NCBI GenBank assembly: GCA_934501475.1
Contig: CAKSUL010000017.1
Span: forward strand, 1-37,905
Source: an uncultured Roseovarius sp.
GTDB taxonomy: Bacteria > Pseudomonadota > Alphaproteobacteria > Rhodobacterales > Rhodobacteraceae
Direction: 5' to 3'
Length of the DNA stretch: 37,905 nt
Position numbers and translations under genes: made by a program. A model generated the notes under the pieces. The model did no database searches. It was not told where the DNA came from and was given only the letters and a program-made list of their open reading frames with translations. Each line of letters opens with the position of its first letter. Position 1 is the first letter of the stretch. This document shows, piece by piece, positions 1 through 6,941 of the stretch.

Positions 1-1
1 G

Positions 2-43
2 ATACTTGATCTTGTCTACGACCTGTTCTGCAAGGACGGCTAG
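2..43 (+). CDS. C-terminal tail of an unidentified upstream gene (partial)
   Basis: The plus-strand frame beginning at base 2 is open from the window edge to a TAG at 41-43. Only the last 13 residues are visible, ending LFCKDG. This is too short to identify, and an open stretch this short could be chance. It is listed because the DNA after it (44-211) has no good start and looks like an intergenic gap before the convergent DUF3422 gene. Within that gap, CCGGA and TCCGG can form a small hairpin near 79-101, but it has no T tract. Confidence 0.3.
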   Translation: MLDLVYDLFCKDG

Positions 44-211
44 CGCCACGGCCCATCCGCACGGCCAATCGGGAGAAGCCGGATACTGCGCGAGAGTCCG
101 GATGCAGGGGTTCTGATCCTGATCGCCTGCGTGCTCACCAGATCCCTTGTGGCGGTGTTGCTGTCGGAACATCGGCAGGCGGCGTCGAACCACGGCGTTT
201 CGCGATACGCC

Positions 212-1480
212 TTATTTCGTGTGTTTTTCCCATTTTCCGCGCATTCGGTGAAGCGACATCCACACCGCGCCCAGAACGAAGGGCACCGATATGGCAAGCA
301 GCGTGGAATGTGACAGGCCGGGCGGAACATACGGCTGCGCCGCCTTCAGGATATAGGACAGCAACCCGACGGCATAATAGGTGATCGCCACGGCGGATAG
401 CCCCTCGACGGTCTGCGCGATCAGGACCTGCTGCCGGTTGCGGGCATCCAGCGATTTCAGCAGGGATTGATTGTCGCGGTTCACCCCCAGGTCGATGCGG
501 GTTCTCAGAAGGGACAATGCCTGTGACAGATCGTCGATCAGCGTTTTCTGCCGCGCGGCGACACTTTCGATCGTGGCAATGCTCGGGTCCAGCCGGGAGC
601 GCACGAAACCGCTGATGGTTTGCAGGTTGCCAAGTTCGGTTTCCTCCAGCGAGATCAGCCGCTCCTTGAACAGATTGTAATAGGCGATGCTGGCGGAAAA
701 GCGGAACCTGGTCGACGCCCGCAGCGCGTTACTGGTTTGCAGCAGGCGGGACAGCCTCTCGAACAGGTGCTCGTCGTTGTCGGCGCTCTGGGTGCCCATT
801 GCGCTGACGATATCTATCAAGCGGTTTTCGTTCCGCGCGAGGCCCTCGCCGGTCCGTCTGGCGATGGGCAGGCCCAGCAGGCTCAACGTCCGGTATGTCT
901 CCATCTCGATCAGGCGCTGAACGCGCCGCCCGGTTTCTTCGGGCGAGCGGTCCGGCGCATGGACCGTGTAGGTGATGAAACCCGAGTCATCAGGCGTAAG
1001 CGACGAATGCACCTCCATCGCGCCGCGCATCGTTCCGCCGAAAATCCGGCCGCCCGACGCGGCGTCCGACAGGTATTGACCGGGTGCGTCGGTCATCACG
1101 ACCTTGGTCAATGTGATCGCCTCGACCCCGTCAATCGCGGCGATGTCGTTCAGCAGATCCGTCCATCCGTCCGTTTCACCGCCATGCGGAACAAGCAGGG
1201 TGATGGACGTGAACTCGGTATGTTGTTCCAGCTTGAAGCGGATATCACCGCATTGTTTCATCCAGTGCCGCGCGGTGGTCAATTCGGGTTGGATTGCAAG
1301 GGCTTCAAACAGATGATCCCGCGCATCCCGCTCGCATTTCAGGCCAAGATGCATGATCAGATCCTGTGGATTTACAGGCATTGACGGGCGGGCATGGGGC
1401 TCGGATACGATGGTGTCGCGGTCCGCATGAAACGCCCAGTTCGGCGCGGCTGCGGGTGGTGGTGATCCCGGGTCTGTCAC
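212..1480 (-). CDS. DUF3422 family membrane-anchored protein
   Basis: This 422-residue protein matches the DUF3422 family, which is widespread in proteobacteria and has no established function. The N-terminal two thirds are soluble (family-like segments around HADRDTIVSEPHARPSMPV and the GGRIFGGTMRG region). A helical, coiled-coil-prone stretch follows at about residues 260-350. Two hydrophobic segments near the C-terminus (about 357-377 and 392-412) end in a short basic tail, HRMRGKWEKHTK, suggesting a C-terminal membrane anchor. The start is GTG at 1478-1480, preceded by AGGAAA at good spacing. It is the last gene of a minus-strand run and stands 219 bases from the lipoprotein gene. Family assignment is fairly secure; the role is unknown. 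Confidence 0.85.
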   Translation of the reverse strand: MTDPGSPPPAAAPNWAFHADRDTIVSEPHARPSMPVNPQDLIMHLGLKCERDARDHLFEALAIQPELTTARHWMKQCGDIRFKLEQHTEFTSITLLVPHGGETDGWTDLLNDIAAIDGVEAITLTKVVMTDAPGQYLSDAASGGRIFGGTMRGAMEVHSSLTPDDSGFITYTVHAPDRSPEETGRRVQRLIEMETYRTLSLLGLPIARRTGEGLARNENRLIDIVSAMGTQSADNDEHLFERLSRLLQTSNALRASTRFRFSASIAYYNLFKERLISLEETELGNLQTISGFVRSRLDPSIATIESVAARQKTLIDDLSQALSLLRTRIDLGVNRDNQSLLKSLDARNRQQVLIAQTVEGLSAVAITYYAVGLLSYILKAAQPYVPPGLSHSTLLAISVPFVLGAVWMSLHRMRGKWEKHTK

Positions 1481-1699
1481 GAATTTCCTGCCTTTCCTGC
1501 GCCGCTTGCCAATGGGGGCTGGTGATGCCTCAATCCCGGTAAACGCAACACGCTATCATGGCGAGAACAGGCATTGTGATCAATACGCATCTCCCATGGC
1601 GGGAAATTCCGGGCCGGGGCCGGCGCGCGTGCGCCACATCGCGCAGGCCGGTGGGGCACGCCCCGCGCGGGTGTTTTTCTTGGTGGGGCAGGGAGGCGA

Positions 1700-2302
1700 T
1701 CAGACCCTGTTGGGGTCCCAGGCCTCAAGAACCTTGCTGTTGTCGTCGCTGTCATATTCACGCAGTTCCTGCTGGGTCACACCCGGAATGCGGGCGAACT
1801 GATCGGCCAGGTTCTTGGGATACCAGCCGGTCGTGATCTGACCGGGGAACAGCTGCGCCAGGATCTGCGAGGTCGCCAGCGCGCATTGCGCCGAAGGCAC
1901 CGCACCGTGGTTGCGCACCAGTGCCAGTGCCTTTTCCGCCATCTCGGGCGACACATCCAGCGTCTGGATCCGCACATAATAGGTTTCGCGCGCGTGATAG
2001 CGGGTATAGACATCCGCAACCACCGGGCGGATGCCAAAAAGGACGTCGTTGCGCTCGGGGATGGTTTCGTGCTTGAACGATCCGGCGGGATCAAAGATCA
2101 CCCGCTGCGATCCGTTGACCATCAGCGACGAGTGCGCCCCGGCACCGGTTTTCGTATTCAGCATCGTGAACAATGTCAGGCGTTTGGGGCCGTCATGCAC
2201 ATATGCGGCGCGCGCCACCTCTTCGTCTGTGGCCCAGACCTGTTCACCCGAACACCCGGCCAAGGTCAGAATCGCGCAAAGCGCGGCAATCAATATCCGC
2301 AT
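1700..2302 (-). CDS. putative lipoprotein, possible permuted papain-like fold
   Basis: This 200-residue protein starts with a type II signal peptide whose lipobox is LAGC, with the lipidated cysteine at 17, so it is expected on the inner or outer membrane facing the periplasm. The mature part has a strand-like AGAHSSLMVNGSQRVIFDP segment (His57) and, later, a helix-like segment SAQCALATSQIL (Cys140). The order His then Cys, with HSSLMV followed by an FDP turn, recalls circularly permuted NlpC/P60-papain families such as DUF4105 or YiiX. That is an inference from pattern only, and no enzymatic function is claimed. The start codon follows a G-rich GGGGGAAAT sequence. It lies 42 bases downstream of the small cytochrome oxidase subunit gene on the same strand and could share its transcript. 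Confidence 0.75.
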   Translation of the reverse strand: MRILIAALCAILTLAGCSGEQVWATDEEVARAAYVHDGPKRLTLFTMLNTKTGAGAHSSLMVNGSQRVIFDPAGSFKHETIPERNDVLFGIRPVVADVYTRYHARETYYVRIQTLDVSPEMAEKALALVRNHGAVPSAQCALATSQILAQLFPGQITTGWYPKNLADQFARIPGVTQQELREYDSDDNSKVLEAWDPNRV

Positions 2303-2344
2303 ATTTCCCCCAAAAACATCCGTTAAAAAAACGCTGTCGGTTGC

Positions 2345-2479
2345 TTAGCTGTTGATCAGCGCCGCAACGATCAGAACCAGGATCGTCGCCGAGGCAACCC
2401 ATGCGCACATCTTGAGAAAACCCTCAAATGTCTTTTCCTGCACAGTGGTATCCATTTCGCCATGCTTGTGTTCAGCCAT
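2345..2479 (-). CDS. aa3-type cytochrome c oxidase subunit IV (small subunit)
   Basis: A 44-residue protein that is easily missed: it begins MAEHKHGEMDTT and ends in a single hydrophobic helix (about residues 24-42, ending ALINS). This is the expected form of the small alphaproteobacterial aa3 oxidase subunit IV (COX4_pro_2 family), which packs against the catalytic core of the aa3 oxidase in the inner membrane. The ATG at 2477-2479 follows AAGGGAC at usable spacing, and the stop is TAA. It is not next to the other oxidase subunits, which is usual for this protein in Rhodobacteraceae. The 92-base upstream gap carries two inverted repeats, listed separately. Identification rests on length, motif and helix position. 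Confidence 0.85.
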   Translation of the reverse strand: MAEHKHGEMDTTVQEKTFEGFLKMCAWVASATILVLIVAALINS

Positions 2480-2500
2480 ATCCGTCAGTCCCTTGTCTCG

Positions 2501-2537
2501 GCAATTTCGAATTGCTCATTACTGTATTTGCCTACAG
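2501..2537 (-). promoter_or_regulatory. paired inverted repeats upstream of the oxidase subunit IV gene
   Basis: Two short perfect inverted repeats lie in the gap upstream of the small oxidase gene: GCAATT-TCG-AATTGC at 2501-2515 and CTGTA-N6-TACAG at 2522-2537. Their placement, 22 to 58 bases before the start codon on the minus strand, suits operator sites over or next to a promoter. No FNR-type TTGAT-N4-ATCAA box is present. The regulator is not identified. Confidence 0.3.
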
Positions 2538-2571
2538 GTGTCACCACCAAAGCGTTTCGGCGCGTGCCCCG

Positions 2572-3027
2572 TCAGCCCTTTTCAAGATCCGCCGCCAGCC
2601 GGAAACCGATCCGGGTCGGTTCGGCGTCTTCCACCGATTTCGGAAGGGCGCGCAGAATCACGCTCAGCTGGCTGACATGCTGCACCAGCTGGGTCTTGGC
2701 CCCCGATGCGTCACTGCCATAGAAGGTGACGATATCGGGGTCGAAATAGCCCATCCCCTCGATGCGCAACACGCCCGCCTCGCCCCCGGCAAAGCCCATG
2801 GCGACCTCATGTTCGCTGTCCAGCGTCTTTTCAAAATTCTTGATATAGATGATCAGCCGCTCATAGGCCCATTCGGCCGGGCTTTTCTGATCGATGGGTT
2901 TTTCCGCCGCGGCCCTGGGCAGGGCCGGGTCGGTCTTGGGGTGGTCCGGATCGGCATGCACTTCGCGGCAGCGCGGCAAGGCGGCGGTTTCGGCGTATTC
3001 GGCGCTGGTGCTGATCGTGTCATCCAT
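2572..3027 (-). CDS. DUF6173 family protein
   Basis: This 151-residue, mainly soluble protein resembles the DUF6173 family of Rhodobacteraceae. The conserved-looking part runs from about residue 60 (SPAEWAYERLIIYIKNFE) through GFAGGEAGVLRIEGMGYFDPDIVTFYG to the end. The N-terminal 50 residues are low in complexity and probably disordered. I chose the ATG at 3025-3027 over an in-frame ATG 33 bases upstream because AGGGAG sits just before it. It overlaps the end of the metallo-hydrolase gene by 8 bases, so translation is probably coupled, and the acyl-CoA dehydrogenase, hydrolase and this gene form one operon. No enzyme motif is visible; a partner role for the hydrolase or dehydrogenase is only a guess from context. 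Confidence 0.7.
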   Translation of the reverse strand: MDDTISTSAEYAETAALPRCREVHADPDHPKTDPALPRAAAEKPIDQKSPAEWAYERLIIYIKNFEKTLDSEHEVAMGFAGGEAGVLRIEGMGYFDPDIVTFYGSDASGAKTQLVQHVSQLSVILRALPKSVEDAEPTRIGFRLAADLEKG

Positions 3028-4075
3028 CCGTGCTCTCCCTGTGCCATAGCCATGCGCCATCCGCGCGCTTTTGGCGGGTTATGCGTCCAGCCTGATGCAG
3101 ATGGTTGAGATGTGCAACCGCTTCGACCAGCGCCAGGCCGTAGGTGCCCGCGTCGATGCGGCGCTTGAACAGCGGGGCAAAGCAATCGGCGGCGACGCGC
3201 GGCACGACAAGATGCGCCTCAAGGCGGCGCAGCGCGCCATGGTGGTTGTCGCTCAGTTGGCGCATCCGCACCGGCAGCCCGGTAAAGGGCAGGTTATGCC
3301 CGCCCAGCACCAGATGATCATCGCGCGCAAGCGCCTGAAACCGCGCGCAGGCCTCCAGCCAGTCGGACAGCGGATCGGCGTCCGGCTCGGTCGGGTAGAC
3401 GCCGATATTGGGGCTGATCGAGGGCAGGATCTGGTCGCCCGCGATGACCAGGCTGTCGTCGCGGCTCCACAGTGTCAGGTGCTCGGGCGCGTGCCCGTTG
3501 CCGATATGCACGTCCCAGTCGCGCCCGGCGGCATGAAACACATCGCCCTGTTGCAGGCGACGATAGCCCACCGGCAGGGGCAGGCAGGTATCGGCGAAAT
3601 TATAGGGACGGCTGTCCTTGCGCGCGGCGTATATCTCGGGGTCCATGCCGGCGGCGCGCCAATAGGCAAGCGCCTGTTCGGTGGGGCGGCTCTCTTCGTC
3701 CAGGATCAGCATCCGCGCCATCAGCCATGCGGTGCGGGTGGTGACCAGTTCGGCGCCGAACCGTGCCATCAGCCAGCCGGCCATGCCGATATGATCGGGG
3801 TGATGATGGGTCAGGATCACCCGCCCCACCGGACGCCCCTGCAACGGCCCGGCCAGGATATCCTCCCACAGCTTGACCGAGCGGCGCGAATGGATGCCGG
3901 TATCGACGATGGTCCAGCTGTCGCCTTCATCCAGCGCATAGATATTCACATGATCCAGCGCCATGGGCAGCGGCAGGCGCAGCCACAGCACGCCCTCGGC
4001 CACCTCGATCGCGTCACCGGGCGCGGGGGGCGCGCTCCATGGCATGCGCAGCGTCGCGGTATCGTGGGCCGTCAT
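3020..4075 (-). CDS. MBL-fold metallo-hydrolase
   Basis: A 351-residue metallo-beta-lactamase-fold hydrolase. The metal-binding signature HxHxDH is intact at residues 90-95 (HHHPDH), with a further metal ligand region at GNGHAPEHLTLW and another His in VLGGHNLPF. An N-terminal VDTG turn (57-60) is typical of the fold. The C-terminal 80 residues after the core resemble the small helical/winged-helix tail of LACTB2-like hydrolases (AHLNHLHQAGRI), often thioester or nucleic-acid hydrolases. Its start overlaps the acyl-CoA dehydrogenase stop as ATGA (4-base overlap), and its end overlaps DUF6173. In this operon an acyl-thioester or related substrate is plausible but unproven; the fold call is strong. 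Confidence 0.85.
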   Translation of the reverse strand: MTAHDTATLRMPWSAPPAPGDAIEVAEGVLWLRLPLPMALDHVNIYALDEGDSWTIVDTGIHSRRSVKLWEDILAGPLQGRPVGRVILTHHHPDHIGMAGWLMARFGAELVTTRTAWLMARMLILDEESRPTEQALAYWRAAGMDPEIYAARKDSRPYNFADTCLPLPVGYRRLQQGDVFHAAGRDWDVHIGNGHAPEHLTLWSRDDSLVIAGDQILPSISPNIGVYPTEPDADPLSDWLEACARFQALARDDHLVLGGHNLPFTGLPVRMRQLSDNHHGALRRLEAHLVVPRVAADCFAPLFKRRIDAGTYGLALVEAVAHLNHLHQAGRITRQKRADGAWLWHRESTDG

Positions 4076-5799
4076 GCCCCCAGATCATCCGCGTCCAGCG
4101 CATAGAGATCATCCGCCCCCGCCATCGCATGCGCCAGCAGCCCGGCATGTTCCGGCAACAGGCGGCGGATATAGAACCGCGCCAGCCTGGTGCGCGCGCC
4201 TTCCGGCCCGGCCTGGATTTCGGCCATCGCGGCGCGCAGGTGGAAATGCCCGCCCAGCACCCGCGCAAAGCCGCGCAGGAATGGCACCGCCCCGGCGTGG
4301 CGCTGGCTCAGGTCCTGTCGGGACACCATCCACTCCACAGCCTCGCGCAGGCTTTCGCCGGATTGCCAGACGGCCTCGGCCAGATCGGGCAGGGCGTCGC
4401 GCGCGGCCTCGGCATGTTCGGCCAGCTCATCCAGCAGCGCAAAGGCCGCCTCGCCGCCATCCATCAGCTTGCGGGTCACCAGATCCATCGCCTGAATGCC
4501 GTTGGTGCCCTCATAGATTGCCGTCACGCGCACATCGCGCAGATACTGCGCCGCGCCGGTTTCCTCGATATAGCCCATGCCGCCCTGCACCTGCATCGCG
4601 GTGCTGGCCACGTCGATCCCCGTGTCGGTGCCGAACGCCTTGGCAATGGGGGTCAGCAGCGCCGCGCGCGCCGCCCATTCCGGCTCGGCGGTGGCGGTCT
4701 GCATGTCGATCGCCACCGCGCAGGCCAGCGCGATCGCCCGCGCGGCCATGATATCGGCCTTCATGGTGATCAGCATCCGGCGCACATCGGCGTGATCGAT
4801 GATGGTGCCGCTGGCGTCGGGCACATCGCTGTGGCCCTGTTTGCGCTCCTGCGCATAGGCCAGCGCCTGCTGATAGGCCCCCTCGGCGCTGCCGATGCCC
4901 TGTCCGCCCACACCCAGCCTTGCGTTGTTCATCATGGTGAACATCGCGCGCAGCCCGTCATGGGGCTCACCCACCAGCCAGCCGCTGGCGCCGTCATATT
5001 GCATCACCGCGGTCGGGCTGCCATGCAGGCCCATCTTGTGCTCAAGGCTGACCACGCTCAGCGCATTGCGCGCGCCCGGCACGCCATCGGCGTCCGGAAT
5101 CAGCTTGGGCACCAGGAACAGGCTGATCCCCTTGACCCCCGGCACCGCATCGGGAAGGCGCGCCAGCACCAGATGGCAGACGTTCTCGCTGAAGTCGTTA
5201 TCGGCCCAGCTGATATAGATCTTCTGGCCGGTGATCGCATAGCTGCCGTCAGCGTTGGGCCTGGCCGTTGCGCGCAAGGCCCCGACGTCGCTGCCGGCCT
5301 GCGCCTCGGTCAGGTTCATCGTTCCCGACCAGGCGCCGCTGACCAGCTTGGGCAGGTAGAGGCGCTTGATCTCGTCGCTGGCGTGATGCTCCAGCGCCTC
5401 GATCTGGCCCTGCGTCATCAGCGGGTTCAACTGCAACGCCAGACAGGCGGAACTCATCATCTCGTTGACCGCCGTGGTCACCGCCATCGGAAGGCCCATG
5501 CCGCCGTGATCCGGGCTGGCGCTGATCGACACCCAGCCACCATCGGCAATGGCGCGATACCCCGCGTCAAAGCCGGGGCTGGTGCGCACCACCCCGTTTT
5601 CCAGAACCGCCGGATGCAGATCGCCATTGCGTTGCAGCGGGGCCAGCACATCCTCGCACATGCGCGCGGCCTCGCCCAGGATCGCCGCCGCCATGTCCGG
5701 CGTCGCCTCGGCAAAGCGGTCGGTCGCGCTCACGCGGTCCATCCCGGCGACATGGTTCAGCAAAAACAGATAATCCTCCACCGGTGCACGGTAAGTCAT
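4072..5799 (-). CDS. acyl-CoA dehydrogenase (DmdC-like architecture)
   Basis: A 575-residue FAD-dependent acyl-CoA dehydrogenase. It has the usual N-terminal helical, middle beta and C-terminal helical domains, plus an extra C-terminal domain of about 120 residues like PF12806, as in the long DmdC/3-methylmercaptopropionyl-CoA dehydrogenase type. Visible motifs are TEAQAGSDVGALRA (FAD/substrate loop), QVQGGMGYIEETGAAQYLRD, and IYEGTNGIQAMDL with the expected catalytic Glu at about residue 430. The ATG at 5797-5799 is preceded by CAGGAG; a longer reading frame to 5850 lacks such a site. It heads the operon with the metallo-hydrolase and DUF6173. Substrate cannot be read from sequence: DMSP-derived thioesters or general fatty acyl-CoA are both possible. 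Confidence 0.9.
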   Translation of the reverse strand: MTYRAPVEDYLFLLNHVAGMDRVSATDRFAEATPDMAAAILGEAARMCEDVLAPLQRNGDLHPAVLENGVVRTSPGFDAGYRAIADGGWVSISASPDHGGMGLPMAVTTAVNEMMSSACLALQLNPLMTQGQIEALEHHASDEIKRLYLPKLVSGAWSGTMNLTEAQAGSDVGALRATARPNADGSYAITGQKIYISWADNDFSENVCHLVLARLPDAVPGVKGISLFLVPKLIPDADGVPGARNALSVVSLEHKMGLHGSPTAVMQYDGASGWLVGEPHDGLRAMFTMMNNARLGVGGQGIGSAEGAYQQALAYAQERKQGHSDVPDASGTIIDHADVRRMLITMKADIMAARAIALACAVAIDMQTATAEPEWAARAALLTPIAKAFGTDTGIDVASTAMQVQGGMGYIEETGAAQYLRDVRVTAIYEGTNGIQAMDLVTRKLMDGGEAAFALLDELAEHAEAARDALPDLAEAVWQSGESLREAVEWMVSRQDLSQRHAGAVPFLRGFARVLGGHFHLRAAMAEIQAGPEGARTRLARFYIRRLLPEHAGLLAHAMAGADDLYALDADDLGA

Positions 5800-5941
5800 G
5801 GGGCGCTCCTGATATTCGGGGCGATTTGCGCGGCTTGGAATCGCGCTCACGGCCCTGTATGCGTTCTGATGGTATCGCGCAGGCTAGTCCAATGCGCCAT
5901 AGCCTCAACCGGAACGCAACGTCAAAGGGAATAAATCGACC

Positions 5942-6880
5942 GTGCAGACCCAGATCCTTTCACCGGATACGGACGGATATGCAGATGCGGCACGCATCCT
6001 GCGCGCTGGTGGCCTGGTCGCGCTGCCCACCGAAACAGTCTATGGGCTGGGCGGCGATGCGCGCGATGATCACGCGGTCGCGCGGATCTTCGCGGCCAAG
6101 GATCGCCCCCGCTTCAACCCGCTTATCGTGCATGTGGCCTCTGTCGAGGACGCGCGCCGCTATGTCGAATGGAGCGAGACCGCCGACCGGCTGGCGCAGG
6201 CGTTCTGGCCCGGCCCGCTGACGCTGGTGCTGCCGCTGCGCGCCGATTGTGGGCTCTCGCCGCTGGTGACGGGCGGGCTGGCGTCGGTGGCGGTGCGCAT
6301 GCCCGCACATCCTGTCGCCCGGACCCTGCTGGCCACGTTCGACGGCCCGATTGCTGCGCCTTCGGCCAACCCGTCGGGCCGGATCAGCCCAACCACCGCC
6401 GCGCATGTCGCTGCGGGTCTGGGCGGGCGCATCGACGCCATCCTGGACGGCGGGGCCTGTGCGGTCGGCGTTGAATCCACCATCATCGGCCTGACCGGTG
6501 CCCCGACAATGCTGCGCCAGGGCGGCCTGCCGCAGGAAATGATCGAAGCCGCACTCGGCCACCCGCTTGCCAGCCATGAGGCGGGCGCAACGCTCAGCGC
6601 GCCGGGCCAGATGCTCTCGCATTACGCGCCGCGCGCCGCGCTGCGCCTTGGCGCGACTGACAGACGCCCCGGCGAGGTGCTTCTGGGTTTCGGCGCGCAC
6701 GAGGCCGATCTGAACCTTTCGCGCGCCGGTGATCTGACCGAGGCCGCGGCCAATCTGTTCGGCCACCTGCATCGGCTGGATGCGATGAACGCGCCCTGCA
6801 TCGCGGTATCCCCGATCCCCGAAACCGGCCTCGGGCGCGCGATCAATGACCGCTTGCGCCGCGCCGCCGCGCCGCGCTGA
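5942..6880 (+). CDS. L-threonylcarbamoyladenylate synthase (Sua5/TsaC family)
   Basis: A 312-residue Sua5-type enzyme that makes threonylcarbamoyl-AMP from threonine, bicarbonate and ATP, the first step of t6A modification at position 37 of ANN-decoding tRNAs. The YrdC domain covers about residues 10-200, with LPTETVYGLGGDA, the AAKDRPRFNPLIVHV substrate segment and APSANPSGRISPTTA. A shorter C-terminal Sua5 domain follows a linker (after PGQMLSHYAPRA, about 225 onward), so this is the long Sua5 form and not the short TsaC form. The start is GTG at 5942 behind AAAGGGAA. It is divergent from the acyl-CoA dehydrogenase operon (142-base gap) and appears monocistronic, ending against the convergent ABC exporter gene. 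Confidence 0.92.
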   Translation: MQTQILSPDTDGYADAARILRAGGLVALPTETVYGLGGDARDDHAVARIFAAKDRPRFNPLIVHVASVEDARRYVEWSETADRLAQAFWPGPLTLVLPLRADCGLSPLVTGGLASVAVRMPAHPVARTLLATFDGPIAAPSANPSGRISPTTAAHVAAGLGGRIDAILDGGACAVGVESTIIGLTGAPTMLRQGGLPQEMIEAALGHPLASHEAGATLSAPGQMLSHYAPRAALRLGATDRRPGEVLLGFGAHEADLNLSRAGDLTEAAANLFGHLHRLDAMNAPCIAVSPIPETGLGRAINDRLRRAAAPR

Positions 6881-6892
6881 GCCTGCGCTTCT

Positions 6893-6914
6893 CATTTGCA
6901 CAAATACTCTCGCC
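6893..6914. repeat. palindromic intergenic element between convergent genes
   Basis: The 61-base gap between the convergent Sua5 and ABC genes contains ATTTGCACAAAT (6894-6905, arms ATTTG and CAAAT) followed by ACTCTCGCCGAAGGC. From memory, similar TTTGnnCAAAT-type elements recur between genes in Rhodobacteraceae genomes, so this may be a degenerate copy of a dispersed repeat. I cannot confirm the copy number from one window. Confidence 0.3.
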
Positions 6915-6941
6915 GAAGGCGTCCTGCCGCGGGCCGCGCGC

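Noticed and set aside
44..211. Possible tRNA or small RNA in the first gap
   Set aside because: No cloverleaf or T-loop GTTCGA pattern; only a short CCGGA/TCCGG stem.
1640..1695. GGGGC-AC-GCCCC hairpin followed by TTTTT on the plus strand
   Set aside because: It is oriented as a plus-strand terminator, but both flanking genes are on the minus strand, so it would terminate nothing known.
2522..2537. CTGT-N8-ACAG match to the enterobacterial LexA box
   Set aside because: Alphaproteobacterial LexA uses GTTC/GAAC-type direct repeats, and an oxidase subunit is not an SOS gene; kept only as an unassigned inverted repeat.
3071..4105. Long plus-strand open frame (344 codons) opposite the MBL hydrolase
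   Set aside because: It is the complement of a well-recognised gene; its translation is rich in Arg, Gln, His and Ala with no family motif, as expected from GC-ending codons read backwards.
4039..5934. 631-codon plus-strand open frame opposite the acyl-CoA dehydrogenase
   Set aside because: Antisense shadow of a gene with clear motifs; low-complexity His/Gln/Arg composition and no plausible start signal.
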